Shown: positions 8,095-15,807, counted from the first letter of the stretch. The stretch: 30,760 nt of DNA from an uncultured Eubacteriales bacterium (GCA_910585135.1 CAJUEB010000004.1:1-30760), one strand, 5' to 3'. The notes: generated from the letters alone by a model not told the origin. Made by a program: numbers and translations.

Positions 8095-9069
8095 ATGATT
8101 ATTCTATCAATGTTTACAAATATGCTGCTTTATATTATCAGCATTATTGCCTGTACTGTCTCGGCAACGCTTTATATCCGTTTTTCATTTCGGCGGACGG
8201 GGAAATTATATCGTATGGTTTCAGCTCTTTTGTGTTCATTTTTATTCTATACCGTTTTTGAAATGTTTGTGACTTTTTTTACGCAGTTGGAAATACCTGT
8301 GGGGTTGTTTTATATTTTGACAACTTTATCAGATGTTGCCTATTTCTGTGTGGTGGCCTCATGGATTTCAGTAATTATCGTCATATCCGGCAATCCGTAT
8401 ATTATTAACGCAAAGGGATTTGCTATTTATACGGCGATTTATGGTTTTTGTGTTGATGGACTGAACCTGTTGGTGAAATTCATTCCAGATGTGATGCCAG
8501 TCGGGCAACAGGCTGCGTCAAGCATCATGCTATATTTCAATGTAACATTTGATATTACGGTCATTCTGATAACCCTGGGATTTGTTTTGTATGGCGCACT
8601 AAAAATAAAAGGCGATAAGCCGCAACGTTGGACGATTTTTCTTAGCGCTTGTTTAACAGTTTACATGATCTACATTACGAATTGGGACGTCATTTCCTGC
8701 AAGGATGTTGTGCCAAACAATATCTTATTCTCTAGCTTTGATCCTGCGCATATTTTGTATTTGATTGTGTGTGGGCTGACACTTTACATGATTGCGAGAA
8801 AAGATTCAGTGCGGACAGACTATTATATGCCGACAGCATTCGGGATTGATGCCGAGCACATTGGAGATTTTTCGCAGGTTGGCAGGGAGTATAAGCTGAC
8901 ATCCAGGGAGATTGAGGTTGCTATGGCTGTATGCAAAGGAATGAGCAACCCGCAGATTGCGAAAACTCTTTACATATCAGAAAGCACAGTAAAGCAGCAT
9001 TTATCACATATTTATAAAAAAATGGATGTAAAAAGCAGATATGAATTGATCAAAAAGTGCAGCTTTTAG
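8095..9069 (+). CDS. Seven-helix membrane protein with C-terminal LuxR-type DNA-binding domain
   Basis: A 324-residue predicted transcription regulator tethered in the membrane. Residues 1 to about 235 contain seven hydrophobic stretches (roughly 5-28, 38-62, 70-97, 107-125, 142-167, 176-193, 217-232) with no recognisable ligand or enzymatic domain. Residues about 266-324 are a clear LuxR/GerE helix-turn-helix, including LTSREIEVAMAV and SESTVKQHLSHIYKKM. The two parts join through about 30 residues. A membrane signal would presumably alter DNA binding by the tail; the signal is unknown. The start is uncertain: ATG 8095 lacks a good ribosome site (an AGGG lies about 20 bases upstream), and ATG 8110 is an alternative. 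The next gene is a lipoprotein esterase, with a perfect palindrome between them, suggesting local control. Confidence 0.8.
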   Translation: MIILSMFTNMLLYIISIIACTVSATLYIRFSFRRTGKLYRMVSALLCSFLFYTVFEMFVTFFTQLEIPVGLFYILTTLSDVAYFCVVASWISVIIVISGNPYIINAKGFAIYTAIYGFCVDGLNLLVKFIPDVMPVGQQAASSIMLYFNVTFDITVILITLGFVLYGALKIKGDKPQRWTIFLSACLTVYMIYITNWDVISCKDVVPNNILFSSFDPAHILYLIVCGLTLYMIARKDSVRTDYYMPTAFGIDAEHIGDFSQVGREYKLTSREIEVAMAVCKGMSNPQIAKTLYISESTVKQHLSHIYKKMDVKSRYELIKKCSF

Positions 9070-9076
9070 AGCAAAC

Positions 9077-9090
9077 AGTACGATCGTACT
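9077..9090. promoter_or_regulatory. Perfect 14-bp palindrome, candidate LuxR-type operator
   Basis: AGTACGATCGTACT reads identically on both strands and begins 8 bp after the regulator's stop codon. Its centre (between 9083 and 9084) lies about 43 bp before the start point predicted from the TATAAT at 9115-9120. That is near the -42.5 position typical of LuxR-family activator sites overlapping the -35 region, and the -35 box here is poor, as expected for an activator-dependent promoter. Confidence 0.45.
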
Positions 9091-9114
9091 ATATTAAAAC
9101 GCCCGGTTTGAGGA

Positions 9115-9120
9115 TATAAT
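9115..9120 (+). promoter_or_regulatory. Candidate -10 box of the esterase promoter
   Basis: A perfect TATAAT with no good -35 box (TATTAA at 9092-9097 sits at 17-bp spacing). The predicted start near 9127 gives a leader of about 150 bases. A second, weaker candidate lies closer to the gene: TTGCGA 9175-9180 and TATATG 9198-9203. Confidence 0.4.
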
Positions 9121-9278
9121 AAACGCAGTGATTGGCACGGCATCGCCGCAAGGGAGCGCTCATTGAATCATGGCTTGCGATGAAAATGCAGAAAAAGTAT
9201 ATGACATTATAAACTCTGCTGTGCATTTTGTCCGTAAAAATCATTTGTGTTAAAACTTATATTGAAAGGAGAATAAAG

Positions 9279-10940
9279 ATGAAGCGAGTATTATTGACGC
9301 TTTCCTGTGCGGGTGTATTGCTGTTTGCCATGTGCTTGTTTGGGTGTGGCAGTTCTGCACCAAGTGTGGAAGCGCCTACGGGGACGTACACAGGACAGGA
9401 CAATGAGGGCGTAGCGGAATTTCTGGGCATTCGGTACGGAAATATGAAGCCGTTCCAGGTAGCAACGGATGTGACGACAACTACAGATGATAAAATAGAA
9501 GCGACCTCATTTGGGGAGAATTGTATCCAGCCATACGATGAGGTAGAAGTGGCCTCCCAAGATCCATGTTCCCAGGATTGTCTGTTCTTAAATATCTGGA
9601 CTAAGGATGTAGAGACGAAAGACAAGCCGGTGATCGTTTTTATTCATGGCGGAAGCTGTATCTGGGGCGGTAGTTCCGATCCTTCCTATGATGGCGAATA
9701 CTTTGTCAGAAATCTTCCAGAAGGTGAGGATTGTGTGTTTGTAACGATTAATTACAGGATGTCGATCATGGGCGGTGTCGATATGTCCGTTTTAGAAGGA
9801 TATACGGATGAATACGCAGATGCGATCAACCTGAGCAAGCTGGACCAGACGCAGGCATTAAAATGGGTGAGTGAAAATATATCGGCGTTTGGCGGCAATC
9901 CTGCCAACGTTACGATCATGGGACAATCCGCTGGAGGCGGTGCAGTCGAAATGCTGATGGCTGACCAGGATACGCACCGGTATTTTAACCGGGCAGTCAT
10001 CAACAGCGGCACGCAGTCGCGGGAAGCGGTATCAAAGGATACGGTGAAAAAGAATTCGGAAATTATTTTCGATATGCTGGGCGTCAAGACTGTTGAGGAA
10101 GCAGCGGCATTGACGGATGAAGATATTTCGGAAAATATTTCAGACATCGTAGATCAATTAGGCAGGGCGCATCCGGGTCTGCGCTGCGCAGATGGCAAGA
10201 TCATTTCTGAAACGTGGTGGGAGGATTTGCAAAACGGTGCGGCGGCTGATATCGACCTGCTTATCGGCGGTACGAATGGAGAGGAAGACTGGAATGCGGT
10301 GGATTGGGATAACAGCATTTCCGATCCGATTTCTGACCCACAGTCCATCTATGACTATATGGTAGAAACCGATACTGCACGATCTGATGCGTATGGAAGA
10401 TATTATGGCGTTGAAGTGGATGGTTTTTATGATAATTTTCTCGCCATGGGTGATGACCCAGTGAAGCAGGCAATGGATCTGTACAATGAAATCTACTTTA
10501 ATTATCCGACGCAGATGATCGCAGAAATGCAATCCCAGCATAATGAGAATACATATCTGTATTATTGGGAATATGCGCCTGATATGGAGGAGGTCATAGA
10601 ATATAACGGCGAATCCGCTGAGGTTTCCCCTTATGGCCGGGCGATGCACTGCATGGATCTTTGCTTCGAATTTGGCACGAAGGATGGATACTCTGAATTG
10701 ACGGGCGATCCTGAAAAAATGTCCGATGATTTGATCGCACAGGCGCAGGCCATGCTGTATTCCTTTGCAAAAACGGGAAATCCGAACAATGACCTGATTT
10801 CGGAATGGAAGCCGTATAATGCAGAGACGAAATATAACATGGTTATTACGCCAGATAGCAAATGGAACTGTGAAAGCGATTACAGGGCGGACGTCATCAA
10901 TTATATGAGGCAGCTCAAACCGTATGGCGTGGAAAACTGA
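9279..10940 (+). CDS. Type B carboxylesterase lipoprotein
   Basis: A 553-residue alpha/beta-hydrolase of the carboxylesterase type B family, predicted to hydrolyse carboxylic esters outside the cell while lipid-anchored to the membrane. The N-terminus is a lipoprotein signal peptide with lipobox LFGC followed by GSS. Family landmarks: LFLNIWTK, HGGSCIWGG (oxyanion hole), GQSAGG with nucleophile Ser at about residue 217, the acidic residue probably in TNGEED (about 335-337), and catalytic His at about 457 in MHCMDLCFEFG. The triad therefore looks complete. The start at 9279 is chosen because AAAGGAG lies at 9266-9272 and the signal peptide follows directly; an upstream ATG at 9228 would bury it. 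The substrate cannot be told from sequence. The LuxR-like gene upstream is the likely regulator. Confidence 0.88.
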   Translation: MKRVLLTLSCAGVLLFAMCLFGCGSSAPSVEAPTGTYTGQDNEGVAEFLGIRYGNMKPFQVATDVTTTTDDKIEATSFGENCIQPYDEVEVASQDPCSQDCLFLNIWTKDVETKDKPVIVFIHGGSCIWGGSSDPSYDGEYFVRNLPEGEDCVFVTINYRMSIMGGVDMSVLEGYTDEYADAINLSKLDQTQALKWVSENISAFGGNPANVTIMGQSAGGGAVEMLMADQDTHRYFNRAVINSGTQSREAVSKDTVKKNSEIIFDMLGVKTVEEAAALTDEDISENISDIVDQLGRAHPGLRCADGKIISETWWEDLQNGAAADIDLLIGGTNGEEDWNAVDWDNSISDPISDPQSIYDYMVETDTARSDAYGRYYGVEVDGFYDNFLAMGDDPVKQAMDLYNEIYFNYPTQMIAEMQSQHNENTYLYYWEYAPDMEEVIEYNGESAEVSPYGRAMHCMDLCFEFGTKDGYSELTGDPEKMSDDLIAQAQAMLYSFAKTGNPNNDLISEWKPYNAETKYNMVITPDSKWNCESDYRADVINYMRQLKPYGVEN

Positions 10941-10950
10941 TCATATCATG

Positions 10951-11036
10951 CGTTGATGAATTTGTTGATGATTTGCAGCAGGGAATGCGTCGTTTGATGC
11001 GGAGAACAAGCCGTTTGATGATGAAATTGGAAGAAT
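10951..11036 (+). repeat. Degenerate TTTGATG-type repeats downstream of the esterase
   Basis: The motif CGTTTGATG, or a near variant, recurs at about 10951, 10991 and 11011, starting 10 bp after the stop codon, in sequence that otherwise resembles nothing I know. The copies are strongly diverged, so the boundaries are approximate. Confidence 0.35.
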
Positions 11037-11067
11037 GCCTTGTGATTATGCAAAATGAGATAATCTG

Positions 11068-11107
11068 AGTAGCATCTGCCGCTTTTTTAAAAAATGCTAC
11101 TTTTATT
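11068..11107 (+). terminator. Probable terminator of the esterase transcript
   Basis: AGTAGCAT at 11068-11075 pairs with ATGCTACT at 11094-11101, followed by TTTATTT. The 18-base loop includes an A/T palindrome. It lies about 130 bp beyond the esterase stop. Confidence 0.5.
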
Positions 11108-11186
11108 TCAATTGTTGCAGCGGGCGAAACCATTTTCTGGTATCCTTATACACGTTGCGAATATGGTTAGCACACTATCATGATTG

Positions 11187-11234
11187 AAAACAGAGTAGCA
11201 AACACTGGATCATTTGTATTTGCTACTCTGTTTT
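11187..11234. terminator. Bidirectional terminator-like hairpin between convergent genes
   Basis: A perfect 16-bp inverted repeat: 11187-11202 (AAAACAGAGTAGCAAA) and 11219-11234, separated by 16 bases. The arms end in AAAA/TTTT, so either strand would give a stem followed by U residues. Position between converging genes fits a two-way terminator. A protein-binding site cannot be excluded. Confidence 0.6.
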
Positions 11235-11437
11235 AGCGATTTCACACAAAACACACATATGTGCTACTTCAAGCTGTAATTTGTTGCTTCGATGCTTCGC
11301 CCGCGCCGAAGTATCTTCTTATTTTGTGTTTTTAATCGTGGCAGTCTCTGCTATTGTTTTTCGTTTTTCGGTGCTCGCCTGCGCCAAAATGCCCGCTTCT
11401 GTTTCTGCCTTCTGTTTTTGTTCTGGTATTTTTCATT

Positions 11438-13111
11438 TTATGAAACCTGCCTGATGGTGTGCAGCAGCTTTTTAAAATCCTTTTCCCCCCAGATAACAGG
11501 AACGGGATAAAGCGGATTCGCTTCTTTCATCGCCCATTTGATAATTTGTGGAATATCTTCCTCGCGGATCACATCCAGCCCTGCCGGAATATCCATTTTG
11601 GCTTTCATTTCTTCGATCCAAGTGATAAAAGCATTGGCTTTTTCCGCATCGTCTTTTCCCTCCATATCGCAGATTTCCGCAAGGCGAGCCAGTTTTTTGT
11701 GGGCAGCAGGCCCGAACTGGCGCATGACGTGCGGCAGGATGACAGACATGGCAAGTCCGTGCGCAGTTCCATAAAGTCCGCCCAGTGTATGCCCTACGGC
11801 ATGGACATAACCAACGCAGCCCCTTGTAAAAGCACGTCCTGCATAAAAGGCGGCAAGCTGCATATTGATCCGTGCTTCCAGGTTTTCCCCGTGGCAATAC
11901 GCCTCATATAGGTTATCGTAAATAAGCTTTACAGCTTTTGCAGCAAGATCCTTTTCCAGTTTGCTGTTATATGTATTATTGGTATATGCCTCGACTGCAT
12001 GACAGAGGGCATCCATTCCGGTGGTGGCAGTAACCTTAGGCGGAAGACCCGCCGTAAGCTCTGGATCAAGCACCGCATATTTTGGCATTAGGGAGGTATC
12101 GTTCATGGATGCTTTGTGATGCGTTTCGGCATTGGTGATTACTGCGGCTACTGTAGTTTCCGAACCAGTTCCCGCAGTCGTAGGGACTGCGAAAATGCAT
12201 GGGATTCGATGCAAAACCCGGAAAAGTCCTTGCAACTGTTCGACGCTTTTTCTCTTTTTCACGGCGAGCGCCCCGATGGCTTTGGCACAGTCCATCGATG
12301 AGCCGCCGCCAAAAGCGACCATCGCCTGGCAGTTATTTTCATGGAAAAGCGCCAGTCCCTCTTTGACATTGATATCTGTAGGATTTGGCTGTACGCCATC
12401 ATAAATCGTATAGTCAACATCCGCGTCTGCCATAGCTTCTAACAAGCTGTCGAGTAGCCCGAGCTGCCGGAGAACCTGGTCCGTGACGATCAGTACATTA
12501 TCAAATCCTTTTTCTCGAATCCAGGCCGGAAGCTTTTTGATCATTCCAGCGCCAGTCAAGGTTTCGGGCATTCCCCACGGAATGAAATTCATACCGGCTT
12601 TAAAGACGCCTTGATATGTTCTGCAAAAAGCCGTATTGAGCGTTTGCGCCATATCATGGTTGCTTTTGGTATCGCAGTCGTTTGCCAAAGTCCCTTCCAT
12701 ATCGCCAAAGCTGACCGCTGAAACGGGACACACATCAGCACAGATTTTACAACTGATACAAGCCGTTTCATCTTCTAATATAGCGATCGTATTGATATCG
12801 CCGTGATTCTGTGGCGCTTCGATGGACAGGCAGTCCTGCGGGCAGTTTTCCACACAAAGGCTGCAACCGACGCAAGTCTTTCGGTCAATTTGTGGATGCT
12901 CCCATTTGCTGCGCGGAAGCCTCTCGCAAAGCTGCCCTAGCTCATCCTGCACAGCGCCTTTTGGGCAGAGCCTGCCGCAAAGCCCGCAATGAATGCATTT
13001 TGTGGGATCAATGTGCTGGACGGATTTCATTTCACCGCTGATTGCTCCTGTAGGGCATTCCTTCGCGCAAAGCGTACAGCCGATACAATCGGACGTGATT
13101 CGATATGTCAT
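11438..13111 (-). CDS. Polyferredoxin (four [4Fe-4S] motifs) fused to iron-type alcohol dehydrogenase
   Basis: A 557-residue fusion. Residues 1-135 carry four complete CxxCxxCxxxCP motifs: C9-C19, C39-C49, C80-C90 and C118-C128, enough for four [4Fe-4S] clusters. After a linker of about 35 residues comes a full Fe-ADH (PF00465-type) domain of about 385 residues. It has the nucleotide-binding GGGSSMDCAKA, GTGSETT, and the metal-binding series GMDALCHAVEAY, VHAVGHTLGG and AHGLAMS, so the Asp and His ligands are present. It would interconvert aldehyde and alcohol with NAD(P)H. No flavin domain is visible, so how the clusters connect to hydride chemistry is unclear. It is third in an operon with AOR and the MoaD-like gene. 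AGGAGGTGA at 13118-13126 fixes the start. Confidence 0.88.
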   Translation of the reverse strand: MTYRITSDCIGCTLCAKECPTGAISGEMKSVQHIDPTKCIHCGLCGRLCPKGAVQDELGQLCERLPRSKWEHPQIDRKTCVGCSLCVENCPQDCLSIEAPQNHGDINTIAILEDETACISCKICADVCPVSAVSFGDMEGTLANDCDTKSNHDMAQTLNTAFCRTYQGVFKAGMNFIPWGMPETLTGAGMIKKLPAWIREKGFDNVLIVTDQVLRQLGLLDSLLEAMADADVDYTIYDGVQPNPTDINVKEGLALFHENNCQAMVAFGGGSSMDCAKAIGALAVKKRKSVEQLQGLFRVLHRIPCIFAVPTTAGTGSETTVAAVITNAETHHKASMNDTSLMPKYAVLDPELTAGLPPKVTATTGMDALCHAVEAYTNNTYNSKLEKDLAAKAVKLIYDNLYEAYCHGENLEARINMQLAAFYAGRAFTRGCVGYVHAVGHTLGGLYGTAHGLAMSVILPHVMRQFGPAAHKKLARLAEICDMEGKDDAEKANAFITWIEEMKAKMDIPAGLDVIREEDIPQIIKWAMKEANPLYPVPVIWGEKDFKKLLHTIRQVS

Positions 13112-13145
13112 GACAGTTCACCTCCTGTTATGCGTATGCCAAAGA

Positions 13146-13379
13146 TCAGCCGCCGCCGGATGGAGAGAAAAAAGCAAGCTCGTCTCCATCCTGTAGGCTG
13201 GCATGAAAATTACTTGGTTTTCCATTGATTGCGATGACGCATTTTTTGAACTCCTTCGGGGAAAGTCCCGTTTTCGCTGCAAGAATATCACAGGCTTCCT
13301 TCACATGGGTTATTTCGGCGGTGGCATGCTTGCAGCCGGTTTTCAATCGCAATGTTCCGAATAATTTAATTAATACCAT
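13146..13379 (-). CDS. MoaD/ThiS-family sulfur carrier
   Basis: A 77-residue beta-grasp protein ending in SPSGGG. The terminal Gly-Gly is the hallmark of MoaD/ThiS carriers, which are activated as a C-terminal thiocarboxylate; MoaD then supplies the dithiolene sulfurs of molybdopterin. Other family features are the opening IKLFGTLR and the INGKPSNFHASLQDGDELAFFSP segment. Genes of this type commonly sit beside tungsten aldehyde oxidoreductases, where they probably serve the tungstopterin cofactor. Here the start lies 4 bp after the AOR stop, so the two are likely translationally coupled, and the fused dehydrogenase starts 34 bp downstream. No MoaE partner or activating enzyme is in the window. 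A role as ThiS in thiamine synthesis is possible but not supported by the neighbours. Confidence 0.82.
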   Translation of the reverse strand: MVLIKLFGTLRLKTGCKHATAEITHVKEACDILAAKTGLSPKEFKKCVIAINGKPSNFHASLQDGDELAFFSPSGGG

Positions 13380-13383
13380 CGTT

Positions 13384-15345
13384 TTACGTCTCGCTTTCCT
13401 GATTTATTTGTTTTGTAAGCTCGCTTAGTCCCAGCTTTTGCAGTGTTTTCGCTGTAGGAATCCCATCGTGTGACCATCCTCTGGCAGCGTAATATACGTT
13501 TTTCATCTTTTCCAAAGGAACTTTGGTCGTTTCATCTCCTTCTATTTGTGGAATCCTCGTCAGCCTTTCCGGCAAGGAATCATCCTTTCTGCTGATTCCG
13601 AACCCTGTGTTGATATACCGTTCCAACGTATAACCGCGTTTTCCGGCTTTGATAAAACGTCCGAAGCTGGAAGGCATGCCCGTTACCAGATTGAGTGCTT
13701 TGGACTGGTTAAAAATGACTGGCAGGTGAAAGCACAGCATTTCAGGAAATTTGTTGACCAGGCGCAAAACAGGTCCAAGATGCGGAACTGCTTTGCAGAA
13801 TGCTTTCGTATACCAGCTATTGGGGTTGCGGATGAGCGGTGGCGGGAAAAAAGCATATGTAGTAAACAGGCATTGGCCGCATGCTGATGTGGCTTCCATT
13901 AAATCCTGGAATATTACCGTCAAATCGGGCTTTCCGTGTGGATTTTGCTGATCCACATTCATGCTCAGTCCTTCGAGCAAAACCATATAACCACCGTTTA
14001 AGTGGCAGCCGCCGCGGTTAGATACGGCATAGCCCAGCCCCAGGCCGACCGTCCGGCGCGGTTCATAAGCGGCCAGCTCCATTCCCTTGGAATGAATGGC
14101 GAATTCCTTGCCGCCATATTTTTCCGATAGCCATTTCGAGCCGTTGGCAAGTTCATCCCCGATGCCGCGCCGCAGTGCGATATCTTCCCACAGTTGTGAG
14201 ATTTCACTGACCTGGCCGAATTGCAGATCGTTGTCCCATAATCCTTTTTCATTGGCTTCCATTGCATACGCGATCGTGTTGGCGGCGGAAATGGTATCCA
14301 TTCCGAGTTCATCCAGCTCGTAATTCCATCTGAGGATATGGTTCATATCGTTGTTGAGGATGCCGCCACCCAGAAGCCCGAGCGTTTCCAGTTCTGGTCC
14401 TTTTACCGCCTTGCCATCGATTTCCACGGTACGGGCGCACTTGATCGGACAGGACAGGCAGCCTTTGTTGCCGATGTGAAAGGTTTCTGCCAAGGTTTCT
14501 CCATTGACTTTTTCATAGTCGTTAAATTGACCATATTGATAGTTCCTGGTGGCGAGCTGTCCCCTCATCTGCATGGTGGAAACCAGCCCGGCCGTTCCCA
14601 GCCTTGGAAGCTGATCGCCCGTAAGCGGATGCTTTTTCAGATAGCGAAACCATTTTCGGTTGAGTTTATCCAGTGCTTTTTTGTCGTGGACTTTTACCGT
14701 ATGTGTTCCGGAGGCTGTGACTGCTTTTAAGTTTTTAGAACCCATGACAGCGCCGGTTCCTCCGCGTCCTGCCAGTCTTTCATTGCTGGCGATACAAGCA
14801 TAACGGACAAGGTTTTCCCCGGCAGGACCGATGACGATTTTCCCGCTTTTCCGATGCTTGCCGTTAGTGGTCTTCAGTTTTTCGTCAAGCGTCTCCTGGA
14901 CTTTGCTGGTGTGCATGCCCCATAGCTTGGAGGCGCTATGGACGGTAACGCTTTGATTATAGATTTCCAGCCATACGGGTTTCTCGCTGCGTCCTTTGAT
15001 GATCAGCGCATCGAATCCGGCTTTTTTCAAATAATATCCGAAATTGCCGCCGCAGTTGGAGGATGTGAGGATCCCGGTCTGTGGTGACAGGGTAGAAATG
15101 TTGAAACGGCTGGAGCTGGGGACGCCAGACCCGGTAAAAGGCCCTGTGGTAATTACGAGCATATTTTCTTCGGAGAGCGGATCGGTATCCTTTGGAAGCT
15201 GGTCGCCCAGTATTTTTGCGGCCATCGTTTTGCCGCCGATGTAGCGTTTTCTTTCCTGGTCAGACCATGGGTATAATTTTGCAGTAGTGCTGGTGAGATC
15301 GATCAAAAGCACCTTACCTGTGTAACCACCGTATTTTGTAGCCAT
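13384..15345 (-). CDS. aor: Tungsten-type aldehyde:ferredoxin oxidoreductase
   Basis: A 653-residue AOR-family enzyme, slightly longer than the usual 600-620. It is predicted to hold a tungstopterin cofactor and one [4Fe-4S] cluster and to interconvert aldehydes and carboxylic acids with ferredoxin. Evidence: the family N-terminus GGYTGKVLLIDL, the GPFTGSGVPSSSRFN and TGILTSSNCGGNFG segments near the cofactor, the cluster motif C296xxC299xxxC303 (in NKGCLSCPIKC), and a distal Cys pair at about 489 and 492 (in SACGQCLFT) providing the fourth ligand. The ATG at 15345 is chosen because AAGGAGGG lies just upstream and the standard N-terminus follows; the frame stays open to 15756 through a repetitive, non-conserved stretch. 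It leads the operon with the MoaD-like and ferredoxin-dehydrogenase genes. The preferred aldehyde cannot be told. Confidence 0.93.
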   Translation of the reverse strand: MATKYGGYTGKVLLIDLTSTTAKLYPWSDQERKRYIGGKTMAAKILGDQLPKDTDPLSEENMLVITTGPFTGSGVPSSSRFNISTLSPQTGILTSSNCGGNFGYYLKKAGFDALIIKGRSEKPVWLEIYNQSVTVHSASKLWGMHTSKVQETLDEKLKTTNGKHRKSGKIVIGPAGENLVRYACIASNERLAGRGGTGAVMGSKNLKAVTASGTHTVKVHDKKALDKLNRKWFRYLKKHPLTGDQLPRLGTAGLVSTMQMRGQLATRNYQYGQFNDYEKVNGETLAETFHIGNKGCLSCPIKCARTVEIDGKAVKGPELETLGLLGGGILNNDMNHILRWNYELDELGMDTISAANTIAYAMEANEKGLWDNDLQFGQVSEISQLWEDIALRRGIGDELANGSKWLSEKYGGKEFAIHSKGMELAAYEPRRTVGLGLGYAVSNRGGCHLNGGYMVLLEGLSMNVDQQNPHGKPDLTVIFQDLMEATSACGQCLFTTYAFFPPPLIRNPNSWYTKAFCKAVPHLGPVLRLVNKFPEMLCFHLPVIFNQSKALNLVTGMPSSFGRFIKAGKRGYTLERYINTGFGISRKDDSLPERLTRIPQIEGDETTKVPLEKMKNVYYAARGWSHDGIPTAKTLQKLGLSELTKQINQESET

Positions 15346-15480
15346 AGTAACCCTCCTTTGCAGGGTGATGATATAGAGCGGTCTGGCAAATGATGCCGCT
15401 CCGTTTGATACTATGATACCACTTTTTTTAACATAATACCAGAATATTTTGAAAATAACTGCCGCTACGGAATGGTCACC

Positions 15481-15668
15481 CTGTTGCGAAGTAGATATGC
15501 CGCCGGGAATTCGAACAGGGGCAAATGGCAATAACCGGGCTGCCCGGGCTGCGCATTTTGCAAGCAGCATCGTGCGATTGCCATAGGAGCATGGGAAAAC
15601 GATTTCGGCCGCTTGGTCGGTACATTTTACAAATAGCATTGTGTTACTGCCGCAGGGGATGGACAAAA
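15481..15668. repeat. Decayed ~69-bp tandem repeats upstream of AOR
   Basis: Two clearly related units have cores at 15554 (CATTTTGCAAGCAGCATCG) and 15623 (CATTTTACAAATAGCATTG), exactly 69 bp apart, each followed by a TGCC-centred stretch and a GGA..GGGAAAA-like end. A third, weaker copy begins near 15483. Because 69 is a multiple of three, the minus-strand frame reads through as a roughly 23-residue peptide repeat in phase with AOR, but the good ribosome site at AOR argues it is not translated. Confidence 0.5.
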
Positions 15669-15706
15669 ATAAAAAAGAGCAGATGCCATGATGTGGCCTG
15701 CTCTTT
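15666..15706 (-). terminator. Rho-independent terminator of the flagellar/lytic transglycosylase operon
   Basis: On the minus strand, AAAGAGCAG (15706-15698) pairs with CTGCTCTTT (15682-15674), with an additional GGCC/GGC pairing inside, and is followed by TTTATTTTT. It lies about 100 bp beyond the transglycosylase stop codon and is a classic terminator. Confidence 0.75.
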
Positions 15707-15807
15707 GATGTAAGGGTTGCTAAATAAGATTGCGTATGAATCTCCTTGCTTAACATGAGGAATCATGAGGAATGCAGCAGCTTTGTTTTACCGCAAGCTG
15801 TGAAATA

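Larger units (their letters stand above)
10941..11437. other. Convergent intergenic region between esterase and dehydrogenase fusion
   Basis: About 500 bp between genes transcribed toward each other. It holds CGTTTGATG-type repeats (10951-11036), two hairpins sharing the arm AGTAGCA (11068-11101 and 11187-11234), another TGCTACTT at 11262-11269, and a degenerate Cys/Arg-poor spacer at 11281-11437 with two GC-rich similar blocks (around 11293-11311 and 11372-11390). I see no gene. Confidence 0.5.
15346..15807. other. Upstream region of the AOR operon
   Basis: About 460 bp without a gene. From the AOR side it contains the ribosome site, a direct repeat of GTATCA with an 8-bp period on the minus strand (about 15406-15419, a possible activator site), an A/T-rich stretch, the decayed 69-bp repeats (15481-15668), and the terminator of the lytic transglycosylase operon (15666-15706). 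No convincing -35/-10 pair for AOR was identified. Confidence 0.45.

Noticed and set aside
13384..15756. AOR starting at the far upstream ATG (base 15756), giving 790 residues
   Set aside because: The extra 137 residues are repetitive and unlike any AOR N-terminus; AAGGAGGG and the family start GGYTGK occur at base 15345.
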